The notes under the pieces were generated by a model that was given only the letters and a program-made list of their open reading frames with translations, had not been told where the DNA came from and did not search any database. Shown in pieces: positions 25,320 through 33,982 of a stretch of DNA of 64,000 bases (positions within the stretch are counted from its first letter, which is position 1; each line of letters opens with the position of its first letter). The stretch is from Arthrobacter sp. 31Y (lineage in GTDB: Bacteria; Actinomycetota; Actinomycetes; Actinomycetales; Micrococcaceae), in the NCBI RefSeq assembly GCF_000526335.1, contig NZ_JAFW01000001.1:3906001-3970000 (forward strand). Reading direction: 5' to 3'. Made by a program: the position numbers and the translations under genes.

Positions 25320-25359
25320 GGCACTGCGGGGCCACCGGTGATGGTGACCCCGCAGTGCC
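25320..25359 (-). terminator. Terminator after purine nucleoside phosphorylase
   Basis: GGCACTGCGGGG (25320-25331) pairs perfectly with CCCCGCAGTGCC (25348-25359); an inner CACC/GGTG pair extends the stem. Located 40 bases past the 3' end of the phosphorylase gene. Confidence 0.75.
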
Positions 25360-25399
25360 CCGTCGTGCAGACGGGAACGAGCCTTGTTGGCTAAATCGA

Positions 25400-26218
25400 C
25401 TAGAGCTTCGCGATGATTTCCGCGAGGAGCTTGGAAATACGCTTGCCCGCTGCGTGTCCGGCTTCAAGGACTTCCGCATGGCTCAAAGGAACCGGGCTGA
25501 TACCGGCAGCGAGGTTGGTCACCAGGGAGATACCGAAAACTTCCATCCCTGCATGGCGGCCCGCGATTGCCTCCAGCGCCGTGGACATGCCCACTAGGTC
25601 GGCCCCGATCCGCTTGGCGTACTGAACCTCTGCCGGGGTCTCGTAGTGAGGGCCCGTGAACTGCGCGTACACGCCCTCTTGGAGGGAGGAATCCACTTCA
25701 CGGGCGAGCTCGCGGATCCTTGAGGAGTAGAGGTCCGTGAGGTCAACGAAGGTGGCGCCCTCAAGTGGTGAGGTGGCGGTGAGATTGATGTGGTCGCTGA
25801 TAAGAACCGGCGTTCCCGGGGTCCAGTCCTCATTGAGTCCGCCACAACCGTTGGTGAGCACCAGCGTTTTGCAGCCGGCAGCTGCGGCGGTGCGAACACC
25901 ATGCACCACTGACCTCACGCCACGGCCTTCGTAGTAGTGCGTCCGGGCACCGAGCACCAGGGCTCGCTTGCCTTCCTTGGTGAGGACGGAGCGGATGGTG
26001 CCAACATGGCCCACCACCGCTGGCTTATGGAAACCGGGAACCTCGGAGGCATTGAGGGTGGCGGTGGTTTCCCCGATCAGATCGGCGGCTTCCGCCCACC
26101 CGGATCCGAGCACCAGTGCTACGTCATGGGACTCGACGCCGGTCTCCGCGGCGATGAAGTCTGCGGCGGCCTTCGCGGCCTCGAAAGGGTCAGTGTTCAT
26201 CAGCTCAGTGTTACTCAC
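25400..26218 (-). CDS. Purine nucleoside phosphorylase
   Basis: 272 residues, trimeric PNP class. Visible: ALVLGSGWAEAADLIG (phosphate loop), GTIRSVLTKEGKRALVLGAR then THYYEGRGV, LTNGCGGLNEDWTPGTPVLI, SDHINLTATSPLEG, the base-site FTGPHYETPAEVQYAKRIGA, VGMSTALEAIAGRHAGMEV and LVTNLAAGIS. It phosphorolyses purine (deoxy)nucleosides to base and (deoxy)ribose-1-phosphate. Start may be GTG 26218 or ATG 26200; neither has a strong ribosome-binding site. Divergent from lpdA. The natural partner, the phosphosugar mutase, is separated from it by the levan genes. Confidence 0.93.
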   Translation of the reverse strand: MSNTELMNTDPFEAAKAAADFIAAETGVESHDVALVLGSGWAEAADLIGETTATLNASEVPGFHKPAVVGHVGTIRSVLTKEGKRALVLGARTHYYEGRGVRSVVHGVRTAAAAGCKTLVLTNGCGGLNEDWTPGTPVLISDHINLTATSPLEGATFVDLTDLYSSRIRELAREVDSSLQEGVYAQFTGPHYETPAEVQYAKRIGADLVGMSTALEAIAGRHAGMEVFGISLVTNLAAGISPVPLSHAEVLEAGHAAGKRISKLLAEIIAKL

Positions 26219-26321
26219 TGGTACAAGCTACCTTGCGGCTGCAGGACTTTGGTAGGGATGGGGCGTGAGTGAGGTTCGGCTGGGTGGCAACCAGCGTGGC
26301 AATGAGCGAGAATTGAGGATT

Positions 26322-27731
26322 GTGACCACCCAAGTTGACTTCAGTGCCCCCCGTATCGCGATCCTGGGAGGTGGTCCCGGCGGTTATGAAGCTGCCATGG
26401 TGGCCGCCTCGCTGGGCGCGCACGTCACGATCATCGAGCGGGCAGGCCTCGGCGGCTCCGCGGTGCTGACCGACGTCGTGCCTTCCAAAACCCTTATTGC
26501 CACCGCCGACCTCATGACACGCGTCGGTGAGGCGGACGAGCTCGGCGTGAAGTTCGACGGCGACGGCACGGCTTCCAAGCCCCGCGCCGACCTTAAGCAC
26601 ATTAATGATCGCGTCCTGAACCTCGCCCACGGACAGTCCGAAGACATCCGGGCGGGCCTCGAGCGCCTGGGCGTGGAGATCGTCATCGGTTCCGGCAAGC
26701 TGCTGGACAACAACACCATCGAAGTCCTCACCATTGATGGCACCCGCACCATCGACGCCGACGCCATCCTTCTGGCTGTCGGTGCTCACCCGCGCGAACT
26801 CCCCACGGCAAAGCCCGACGGCGAACGCATCCTTAACTGGGCGCAGATCTACAACCTCGACGAACTTCCCGAGGAACTGATTGTTGTGGGTTCGGGCGTT
26901 ACCGGTGCCGAATTCGCCTCCGCCTACAACGGTTTGGGCTCCAAGGTCACCCTGATCTCCAGCCGTGACCAGGTTCTTCCCGGCGAGGACACCGACGCCG
27001 CCAAGCTGCTTGAAGGCGTCTTCGAGCGCCGCGGAGTCAACGTTTTGTCCAAGTCCCGCGCCAACGCAGTGGAGCGAACGGACGACGGCGTAAAAGTCAC
27101 CTTGGGTGACGGATCGATCGTGACAGGTTCGCACTGCCTGGTGTGTGTTGGCTCCATTCCCAACACTGCCGGCATCGGCCTTGAAGAAGCCGGCGTGACC
27201 CTCACGGAGTCCGGGCACATCAAGGTTGACGGTGTTTCCCGCACCACTGCCCCCAACATTTACGCTGCCGGCGACTGCACAGGTGTCTTCGCGCTCGCAT
27301 CCGTTGCGGCCATGCAGGGCCGTATCGCGATCGCACACTTCATGGGCGATGGCGTCAAGCCGCTGAAGCTCAACCAGGTTGCGTCCAATATTTTCACGTC
27401 CCCGGAGATTGCCTCAGTGGGCGTCTCCGAGGCAGACCTCGCATCCGGCAAATATCAGGGTGACGTTGTGATGTTGTCCCTGCTCAGCAATGCCCGCGCC
27501 AAGATGCGCAACACCAAGGACGGCTTCGTGAAGATCATCGCCCGCAAGGGATCCGGCACCGTGATCGGTGGCGTGGTGGTAGGCCCGAACGCCTCGGAGC
27601 TCATCTTCCCGATCTCCGTGGCCGTGACCCAGAAGCTCCACGTGGACGACGTCGCCAGCGCCTTCACGGTGTACCCGTCGCTCACTGGCTCCATCTCGGA
27701 GGCTGCACGGCGCTTGCACGTGCACATGTAG
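26322..27731 (+). CDS. lpdA: LpdA-like NAD(P)H-quinone reductase (disulfide-less lipoamide-dehydrogenase homologue)
   Basis: 469 residues with the flavoprotein disulfide reductase fold: FAD site ILGGGPGGYEAAMVAASLGA, NAD(P) site VVGSGVTGAEFASAYNGLGS, NIYAAGDCTG, and a C-terminal dimerisation domain ending TVYPSLTGSISEAARRL. The redox-active CxxxxC is gone: where the family has GGTCLNVGCIPSK this protein has Ala47 and Val52 (GGSAVLTDVVPSK). That is the hallmark of mycobacterial LpdA (Rv3303c), an NAD(P)H:quinone reductase. GTG 26322 is preferred over 26265 because a GAGG-type site precedes it. Likely role: quinone/redox protection. Confidence 0.85.
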   Translation: MTTQVDFSAPRIAILGGGPGGYEAAMVAASLGAHVTIIERAGLGGSAVLTDVVPSKTLIATADLMTRVGEADELGVKFDGDGTASKPRADLKHINDRVLNLAHGQSEDIRAGLERLGVEIVIGSGKLLDNNTIEVLTIDGTRTIDADAILLAVGAHPRELPTAKPDGERILNWAQIYNLDELPEELIVVGSGVTGAEFASAYNGLGSKVTLISSRDQVLPGEDTDAAKLLEGVFERRGVNVLSKSRANAVERTDDGVKVTLGDGSIVTGSHCLVCVGSIPNTAGIGLEEAGVTLTESGHIKVDGVSRTTAPNIYAAGDCTGVFALASVAAMQGRIAIAHFMGDGVKPLKLNQVASNIFTSPEIASVGVSEADLASGKYQGDVVMLSLLSNARAKMRNTKDGFVKIIARKGSGTVIGGVVVGPNASELIFPISVAVTQKLHVDDVASAFTVYPSLTGSISEAARRLHVHM

Positions 27732-27755
27732 CTCAACCTTTAGCGAGTACTGACG

Positions 27756-27826
27756 CCCGATTCGAGGGTTCCCTGCAGATCGTGCCGTGCGCACGGCATT
27801 CCAGGCAGGGAACCCCCGTATTGGGC
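27756..27826. repeat. 71-bp palindromic repeat, copy A (REP-like, probable terminator)
   Basis: The outer arms CCCGAT / TATTGGG and the perfect 11-bp arms GGGTTCCCTGC (27766-27776) and GCAGGGAACCC (27805-27815) enclose a nested GTGCCGTGCGCACGGCA hairpin. Copy B at 28685-28755 has the same length and 62 of 71 identical bases. Copy A lies between convergent lpdA and the MBL gene, fitting a bidirectional terminator. Confidence 0.8.
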
Positions 27827-27874
27827 TGCCCGGAGTCCTCTGGCTGCCCACGTTCTTCTGGCTGCCCACGTTTT
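27821..27874. repeat. 18-bp tandem repeat, three units
   Basis: TCTGGCTGCCCACGTTCT (27839-27856) is followed by a copy with one change (27857-27874); a degenerate first unit (27821-27838) overlaps the end of the palindromic repeat. Lies just past the MBL gene's 3' end. Confidence 0.65.
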
Positions 27875-27888
27875 CAAGCTGATAAGGA

Positions 27889-28668
27889 TTACAGCGCGGA
27901 GAGGGCCTCGGCCAGCGGCATGTGCAGGGCAGGGCCGTGTCCCGGGAGGATCACCTTGGCTTGGACAGTGCCGGGGGAGCGCTCAGTATCGGGGGAATGC
28001 GCGGCAGTTGGGGATTTTGTCAAAGCCAGGGATTGTGCCGAAACGAGGGCAGCGACCGGGTCCGAGTGATACATCTTGTGCAGCATCTGCGGGCCGGACC
28101 TGGTGCTGATCGGATGCCCGCTCACAAAGGTGTCACCCACGGCAATCGCCCCGGCAGCCGGCAGTAGCAGGGCCACGTTCCCCGGGGTGTGTCCAGGTAA
28201 CAGGATGGCTTGCGGATGCCCCGGGAGGTCCTGGAGCTTCTCCTCGGTCCAGGCTTCCGCATGCGTAGCCGGTTCCGCTTGAAGGGCCTTGGCCTTGATG
28301 ACATGCAGCATCCATCGGAAAACGCGGGGACGCCATGCCCGGAGCAGAACCTGCCCGATGGTCACCTGATGCTTCTCCTTGCCCTGAACATGGGCAAGTT
28401 CCTCGGGCGAGCACAGAATCGGCGTGCCGAACGTCCGTGAGAAGTAGGCGGCTGATCCAGTGTGGTCCACGTGCCCGTGCGTGATCAGCATGGCCTTGGC
28501 GTCCGCCGGGTCCAGCCCGAGCTCCCGGACGGATTCCAACACCAAGGCACCGTCCGCAGGGTAGCCGCCGTCGATCAGAAGGAATTCGGAGTGGTCACGG
28601 ACAATGAGCCAGTTGGACGCTGGCCCCTCCACGAAAAAGACCCCTGGCGCCTGCTCGGATACGTTCAC
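27889..28668 (-). CDS. Metallo-beta-lactamase-fold hydrolase
   Basis: 259 residues. MBL zinc motif LITHGHVDHTG (HxHxDH), further ligand histidine in LLPGHTPGNVALLL, the bridging aspartate in AVGDTFVSG, and the last histidine in VILPGHGPA: a complete glyoxalase-II/quorum-lactonase-type dinuclear site. Residues about 125-150 form a helical insertion. Substrate not predictable; the subgroup is broad. GTG start at 28668. The gene is framed by the two 71-bp palindromic repeats and is transcribed alone, downstream of nasB in the same direction but separated from it by copy B. Confidence 0.85.
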   Translation of the reverse strand: MNVSEQAPGVFFVEGPASNWLIVRDHSEFLLIDGGYPADGALVLESVRELGLDPADAKAMLITHGHVDHTGSAAYFSRTFGTPILCSPEELAHVQGKEKHQVTIGQVLLRAWRPRVFRWMLHVIKAKALQAEPATHAEAWTEEKLQDLPGHPQAILLPGHTPGNVALLLPAAGAIAVGDTFVSGHPISTRSGPQMLHKMYHSDPVAALVSAQSLALTKSPTAAHSPDTERSPGTVQAKVILPGHGPALHMPLAEALSAL

Positions 28669-28684
28669 ACGAGCAGTCTAGATC

Positions 28685-28755
28685 CCCGATTCGATGGTTC
28701 CCTGCCGATCATGCCGGGCGCACGGCACCCCCAGCAGGGAACCCCCGTATCGGGC
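28685..28755. repeat. 71-bp palindromic repeat, copy B
   Basis: Same element as at 27756-27826, same orientation, 62 of 71 bases identical; arms GGTTCCCTGC and GCAGGGAACC, 10 bp. Located between the nasB stop and the MBL start, so it probably terminates the nas transcript. C-rich sequence with two imperfect ACCCACGC repeats follows it. Confidence 0.8.
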
Positions 28756-28805
28756 ACCCCCAGCCGCAACCCACGCGACCCCCGAACCCACGCAACCCGG
28801 GCGGG

Positions 28806-30368
28806 CTACGCGGCTGCCGCCTGGAAGTGCTTCTCGATGATCCCCTTGATGTCCTCGTGGCACCCTCCGCAACCCGTCCCGGCGCGGGTGGCCTTGGAGA
28901 CCTCGCCCACCGTGCTGCAGCCCTCAACGACTGAGTCCTCAATGCTGGCCGCACTCACGCCGGCGCAACGGCACACCGTCCGCTGGGGATCGTTGCTGGT
29001 GGCCCCGGCGTCAAGTTGGTCCGGGCCATCCAGCCGCAGGAGCAGTGACCGGTCCGCGGGCAGCTCAGAGGAACGCTCAAAGAGGACCACCAGTTCAGCA
29101 GCAGTCCGTGGCATGCCCACAGCAACCAGGCCTTCCAGCACTCCGCCGCGGGTGGTCATCTTCACGTAGCGTCCGTGTTCGGGGTCGGCCCACTGGGAGA
29201 TCTGGCGGCGTGCACGCCCGGCCACGGCACCGGCTTCAAGCAACTCCTCGTCCCAAGGGTCGGCCTGGTTATCGCCTGCCACAGCAAGGTTGATTCCCCG
29301 GGCTTTCAGGACCACGACGCCCGGCTTCTCCTGGGGCAGGGCGTCAAGTGCGTCGGCAGCTGTCTGGCCATCCCGCGCCAGGACCACGAGGTATTCGGCC
29401 AGCCATTCGGCCTGCCGCCAGCCCGGACCGACGAGACCGGAAGGGCCGGAGGCATTCCGGCAATCAACGCATGCAGCGTCAGGGCAGCGCACTTCAGCGC
29501 AGTCGCCGATCGCGAACATGTGGGGCTCGTGATAGGTACGGAGGTGGTGATCCACCAGAATGCCGGAAGCAACAGGAAGGCCACAGCCCTCCGCCAATTC
29601 GATGCGGGGCCGTACACCACAGGACAACACCAGCAGATCGCCGTCGACCGCGGAGCCGTCATCCAGCAGCAAAGCTGAGAAGCTGCCGCCCGGTCCGGCG
29701 GTCTCCACGCCAGTGGAACGCGCGTTGCCCGCCATCCGGACCCCGCCGGCCCTCAAACTGTTGGTGAGGACGGAGCCACTGCCGCGGTCAATGCTGCGCC
29801 CGAGGGGGAACGGCCCGTTGTGGACCACAGTGGCCTGCGCGCCTTCTTCTGCAGCGGCGAGGGCCGTCTCCAAGCCCAGCACGCCGCCACCCAACACCAC
29901 CACGCGCTTTCCCTCAGCTACAGCGGAGCGGAGCACTGCGGCATCCTTCAGATCACGCAGAGCTGTGACGCCAGCAGGGAGGACAGGCCCGGAGGGGTCG
30001 GGGTTGAGGCCAGTCAGGTTGGGAATCACGGGACGGGACCCGGTGGCGAACACCAAGCGTTCATAGCGTTCGGTGGTGCCGTCGGACAACGCTACGTTCT
30101 GGCGGGCGCGGTCGATTCTCCTGACCTTGACGCCCAACCGCACCTGGACGCCGTCGGCTTCCAACTCGGAAGCATCCGCCATGGCCAAAGCCTCGGCTGT
30201 GGTACGCCCGACGCCAAACTCGGCAACCATCACACGGTTATACGCGGCTTCGGTTTCCTGGCCGACCACAAGAAGCTGCACCAGTCCAGTGCGGACGGCG
30301 GGCAGGAGTTCGTCCACCAGACGGGCAGCCACCGGGCCGAATCCAACAACAACAATGCGCTCGCTCAT
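28806..30368 (-). CDS. nasB: Assimilatory nitrate reductase electron-transfer subunit (FAD/NAD + BFD-like Fe-S)
   Basis: 520 residues. N-terminal FAD/NAD(P) oxidoreductase (VVVGFGPVAARLVDELL; ATGSRPVIPNLTG; VVVLGGGVLGLETALAAAEE; FAIGDCAEV) followed by a C-terminal BFD-like [2Fe-2S] domain with CRC (near residue 465) and GTGCGGCHED. An additional cysteine cluster, CPDAACVDCRN, lies mid-protein. It passes electrons from NAD(P)H to the molybdenum subunit. Its ATG overlaps the stop of the nitrate reductase gene by four bases (ATGA), so both are made together. A longer frame exists upstream but lies inside nasA and is not used. Confidence 0.85.
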   Translation of the reverse strand: MSERIVVVGFGPVAARLVDELLPAVRTGLVQLLVVGQETEAAYNRVMVAEFGVGRTTAEALAMADASELEADGVQVRLGVKVRRIDRARQNVALSDGTTERYERLVFATGSRPVIPNLTGLNPDPSGPVLPAGVTALRDLKDAAVLRSAVAEGKRVVVLGGGVLGLETALAAAEEGAQATVVHNGPFPLGRSIDRGSGSVLTNSLRAGGVRMAGNARSTGVETAGPGGSFSALLLDDGSAVDGDLLVLSCGVRPRIELAEGCGLPVASGILVDHHLRTYHEPHMFAIGDCAEVRCPDAACVDCRNASGPSGLVGPGWRQAEWLAEYLVVLARDGQTAADALDALPQEKPGVVVLKARGINLAVAGDNQADPWDEELLEAGAVAGRARRQISQWADPEHGRYVKMTTRGGVLEGLVAVGMPRTAAELVVLFERSSELPADRSLLLRLDGPDQLDAGATSNDPQRTVCRCAGVSAASIEDSVVEGCSTVGEVSKATRAGTGCGGCHEDIKGIIEKHFQAAAA

Positions 30369-32569
30369 GATGCCTCCTTGACGTGCACTGGCAGCCCGGC
30401 CGTGGCCGGAATACGTGAAGAAACCGAGGGGACGTCCTGCGCGGCAACTGCCTTCCGGACCCACACCCGGCTGGTCTTGAACTCCGGCATGCCGGAAATG
30501 GGATCTGTGGCCGCCTCGGTGAGTCGGTTGGCGTTTTCCTGGCCGGGGAAGTGGAACGGCAGGAAGACAGTGTCGGGGCGGACCGTGGTGCTGAGCTCAG
30601 CCCTGCACAGGACCTCGCCGCGCTCGTTGGTGACGGTGGCGTAGTCGCCGTCGGCGATGCCCCGCGTGGCCGCCGTTCCCGGATGGATGAGGAGCCGGGC
30701 CTGTGGCTGCGATGCGAGGAGTTCGCTCACGCGCCGGGTCTGGGCGCCGGATTGGTAATGCTCAAGGAGCCTGCCGGTTGCCAGGGCCAACGAGTCGTCC
30801 GCAAAGGAACGCACAGCCCGTTTGGACGGCGTCACCGGCACCATGACGGCCCGGCCATCAGCATGGGCGAAGCCGTCAGCGAAGAGCCGCGGTGTTCCCG
30901 TGCTGCCCACCGGGTAGGGCCAGTAGGCAGCCTCGCCCCGGTCCAGCATGGCGTAGTCGATGCCCGAGTAATCAGCCAAACCGCCGGCGGAGGCCAAGCG
31001 CAGCTCCTCGAAAACCGTCTCGGGATCATCACTGAACGTTGAGGGCGCTTCAAGGAGCTCAGCCAGCCTGGCCATGAGCCACAGCTCGCTGCGGACACCC
31101 GGGGGAGGAGTCAGCGCACGGCGGCGCCGGATCACGCGGCCCTCCAGATTGGTCAGCGTGCCTTCCTCCTCGGCCCATTGCGTCACCGGCAACACCAGGT
31201 CAGCTTCAGCCGCGGTCTCGGACATGAAGAAGTCGCAAACCACCAGGAAGTCCAGGCTGCGGAGTCCTTGGATCACTGCGTTGGTATCGGGCGCTGACAC
31301 CACCACATTGGCGCCGTGGACGAAAAGGCAACGGACGCCGTCGGGCTGTCCAAGGGACTTGAGAAGTTCGACGGCGGGGAGGCCGGGTCCGGGGATCAGT
31401 GACTCATCGACTCCCCAGACGCGGGCGACGTGGGCACGGGCGGCGGGGTCCGTGATCTTGCGGTAGCCCGGAAGCTGATCGGCCTTTTGTCCGTGTTCGC
31501 GGCCGCCCTGACCGTTGCCCTGTCCCGTAAGGGTGCCGTAGCCGCTGCGGGCGGAGCCGGGCAGGCCAAGGAGGAGGCTGAGGTTGATGGCCGCGGTGGC
31601 GGTGTCCGTGCCGTCAACGTGCTGCTCCACACCGCGGCCGCTGAGGATGTAGCTGCCGCCGTTGCGGGCACCTTGGGCCAAGCGGCGGGCGGTCTCCCGG
31701 ATGAGGTTGGCCGGGACGCCCGTGATGGACTGGACACGCTCAGGCCAGAACGACGACAGGCTGCGCACCACTGCGGCGTAACCACTGGTGTTGGCTGCGA
31801 TGAAGTCGGCGTCCGCCAGCCCTTCATGCACCACCACATGGCTGATGCCCAAAAGGAGCGCCAAATCGGTGCCGGGCGTCGGCTGCAGGTGGAGGCCGCC
31901 GCCGTCGGACGTGAACGCAGCAGTAGCCGAGCGGCGTGGGTCCACCACAATCAGCCCGCCGGCGTCCCGCGCGCCCTGCAGGTGCTGGACGAAAGGTGGC
32001 ATGGTCTCGGCCACGTTGGAACCGAGCATGAGAATGACTGAAGCGGTATCGAGGTCCGTGACAGGGAAGGGGAGCCCCCTGTCGACGCCGAATGCCCGGT
32101 TGCCGGCAGCGGCCGCGGATGACATACAGAACCGGCCGTTGTAGTCGATACGGGAGGTGCGCAGTGCGAGGCGGGCGAACTTGCCCAGCAGGTAAGCCTT
32201 CTCATTGGTGAGGCCACCGCCGCCGAATACTCCCACGGCGTCGTTCCCGAACTGCTGCTGGGTGTCCTTCACCGCTGCGGTGATCAGCATGAGGGCCTGG
32301 TCCCAGGAGATCGGCTGGTGGACGCCGTCGGATCCTTTGAGCATCGGCTCGGCGACCCGGCCGCTGTGACGCAACAACGACGCCGATGTCCAGCCCTTGC
32401 GGCACAGCCCGCCCCGGTTGGTGGGGAAGTCGCGCCCGGAAACCTCCAGGGGCACGGCCGGGGCTGCGTCAGTGGCGGGCGCTGCCCAGGCGGCAGGTGC
32501 AGCCGGGGTCAGCGTCATGGCGCACTGGAGCGCGCAGTAGGGGCAGTGGGTATCGGCGCCGTTGGGCAT
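30365..32569 (-). CDS. nasA: Assimilatory nitrate reductase, molybdopterin catalytic subunit
   Basis: 734 residues of the DMSO-reductase superfamily. N-terminal [4Fe-4S] ligands Cys9, Cys12 and Cys16 (HCPYCALQC) and Cys56 (GGLCRKGW); molybdenum ligand Cys148 in YNGRFCMSSAAA; bis-MGD contacts including MLGSNVAETMPPF, VVDPRRSATA, and the C-terminal FHFPGQENANRLT region. Cytoplasmic: there is no Tat signal, which sets it apart from periplasmic NapA. It reduces nitrate to nitrite, which NirBD then converts to ammonium. It starts one base before the narK stop ends and overlaps nasB, giving a tight narK-nasA-nasB operon. Confidence 0.93.
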   Translation of the reverse strand: MPNGADTHCPYCALQCAMTLTPAAPAAWAAPATDAAPAVPLEVSGRDFPTNRGGLCRKGWTSASLLRHSGRVAEPMLKGSDGVHQPISWDQALMLITAAVKDTQQQFGNDAVGVFGGGGLTNEKAYLLGKFARLALRTSRIDYNGRFCMSSAAAAGNRAFGVDRGLPFPVTDLDTASVILMLGSNVAETMPPFVQHLQGARDAGGLIVVDPRRSATAAFTSDGGGLHLQPTPGTDLALLLGISHVVVHEGLADADFIAANTSGYAAVVRSLSSFWPERVQSITGVPANLIRETARRLAQGARNGGSYILSGRGVEQHVDGTDTATAAINLSLLLGLPGSARSGYGTLTGQGNGQGGREHGQKADQLPGYRKITDPAARAHVARVWGVDESLIPGPGLPAVELLKSLGQPDGVRCLFVHGANVVVSAPDTNAVIQGLRSLDFLVVCDFFMSETAAEADLVLPVTQWAEEEGTLTNLEGRVIRRRRALTPPPGVRSELWLMARLAELLEAPSTFSDDPETVFEELRLASAGGLADYSGIDYAMLDRGEAAYWPYPVGSTGTPRLFADGFAHADGRAVMVPVTPSKRAVRSFADDSLALATGRLLEHYQSGAQTRRVSELLASQPQARLLIHPGTAATRGIADGDYATVTNERGEVLCRAELSTTVRPDTVFLPFHFPGQENANRLTEAATDPISGMPEFKTSRVWVRKAVAAQDVPSVSSRIPATAGLPVHVKEAS

Positions 32570-33982
32570 CTAGATGTGTCCGATCGTGTTGCGCTTCTGT
32601 GCGGGGCGAATGTAGACCACCCAGCAGACGGCGAGCATGAGGACGTAGGCTCCAACGAATCCGTAGAACGCCGGGGTGTAGGAGCCGCTGGCCGTGTTGG
32701 AAGCGTTGAGGACCTGCGGGATGACGAAGCCGCCGTAGGCGCCGATCGCGGAGATCAGGCCCAGCGAGGAAGAAGCGAGCCGTGCAGTGGTGGCGCTCGG
32801 GGCCCCGGTCCGGGCTGCCCGGCTGGAGGTGGCGAAGATGACCGGGATCATGCGGTAGGTTGCGCCGTTTCCGAAGCCGCTGGCCAGGAAGAGCAGCAGG
32901 AACAAGGTGAGGAAGAGCCAGAAGTTCTTCAGGGGCAGCGTCCAGATCATGGTCAGGGTGATGACTGCCATGGAGGCGAAGGAGGCGATGGTCATGCGGG
33001 CGCCGCCCATTCGGTCGGCCATGCGTCCGCCGTAGGGGCGGGCCAGGGAACCGATCAGCGGGCCGAGGAAGGCCAGCGAGAGTGCCACAGCGCCGACGTG
33101 GATGGAGGAGAAGTCCGGGAAGTAGTCCTTGATCAGCTTGGGGAAGACACCCGCGAAGCCGATGAACGAACCGAACGTTCCAATGTAGAGGAACGCCATG
33201 ATCCACAGGTGCGGTTCCTTCAGTGCGGCCAGGGAACCGGCCACATCGCCCTTGGCACTGGTGAGGTTGTTCATGTACTTGTACGCGCCGAAGGCGGCGA
33301 TGATGATCAGCGGGATCCAGATGATGCCGGCCATCGGCAAGTTGACGGTCCCGGCTGCCAGGAGCGTGATGGCGATGGGAACAACAAGCTGTGCGACGGC
33401 GGCACCGAGGTTTCCGCCGGCTGCGTTCAGGCCCAGCGCCCAACCCTTTTCGCGGGCGGGGTAGAAGAAGGTGATGTTGGCCATGGAGCTGGCGAAATTG
33501 CCGCCACCGAAGCCGGCGAGTGCGGCCATGAGGAGCATGACACCAAAGGGCGTCTCCGGGTTGGAGACACAAAGGGCAAGCCCGGTAGTGGGGATCAGCA
33601 GGAGCAGCGCGGAGACGATGGTCCAGTTCCGGCCACCGAACTTGGGAACCATGAAGGTGTAGGGGATTCGGAGCGTGGCGCCCACGAGGCTGGGGATGGA
33701 GATGAGCCAGAAGATCTGGTTGGTGTCGAACTGGAAGCCGGCTGCGGGGAGCTGGACCACCACGATGGACCACAGCTGCCAGACGACGAAGCCGAGGAAT
33801 TCGGCGAAGATGGACCAATTGAGATTTCGCTTGGCGATGGAACGGCCTTCGGCTTCCCACTGGCCCTTGTCTTCGGCATCCCAGTTGGCGATCCAGCGGC
33901 CGGGGCGGTGTTCAAGGGCGGGGGCGGCGGTGGCAGTGGACTGGACAGGGGCCAGTTCATCTGCGGAGCGGTCAACAGTCAC
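32570..33982 (-). CDS. narK: Nitrate/nitrite transporter, NarK-type MFS
   Basis: 470 residues, 12 hydrophobic helices with a hydrophilic N-terminal extension of about 60 residues (WIANWDAEDKGQWEAEG). The nitrate signature is visible: GFGGGNFASSMANITFFYP, plus the second Gly-rich GNGATYRMIPVIFATS. Imports nitrate, possibly in exchange for nitrite. GTG start at 33982 preceded by AAGGAG. First gene of narK-nasA-nasB; its stop abuts the nasA start directly. The upstream region holds GTGAC- and GTTTC-like words but no full GlnR box that I can defend. Confidence 0.93.
   Translation of the reverse strand: MTVDRSADELAPVQSTATAAPALEHRPGRWIANWDAEDKGQWEAEGRSIAKRNLNWSIFAEFLGFVVWQLWSIVVVQLPAAGFQFDTNQIFWLISIPSLVGATLRIPYTFMVPKFGGRNWTIVSALLLLIPTTGLALCVSNPETPFGVMLLMAALAGFGGGNFASSMANITFFYPAREKGWALGLNAAGGNLGAAVAQLVVPIAITLLAAGTVNLPMAGIIWIPLIIIAAFGAYKYMNNLTSAKGDVAGSLAALKEPHLWIMAFLYIGTFGSFIGFAGVFPKLIKDYFPDFSSIHVGAVALSLAFLGPLIGSLARPYGGRMADRMGGARMTIASFASMAVITLTMIWTLPLKNFWLFLTLFLLLFLASGFGNGATYRMIPVIFATSSRAARTGAPSATTARLASSSLGLISAIGAYGGFVIPQVLNASNTASGSYTPAFYGFVGAYVLMLAVCWVVYIRPAQKRNTIGHI

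Noticed and set aside
26211..27338. A 375-residue minus-strand frame opposite lpdA
   Set aside because: Antisense of a well-supported flavoprotein gene.
27756..28755. CRISPR interpretation of the repeated palindromes
   Set aside because: Only two copies, about 930 bases apart, with a gene between them and no cas genes in the window.
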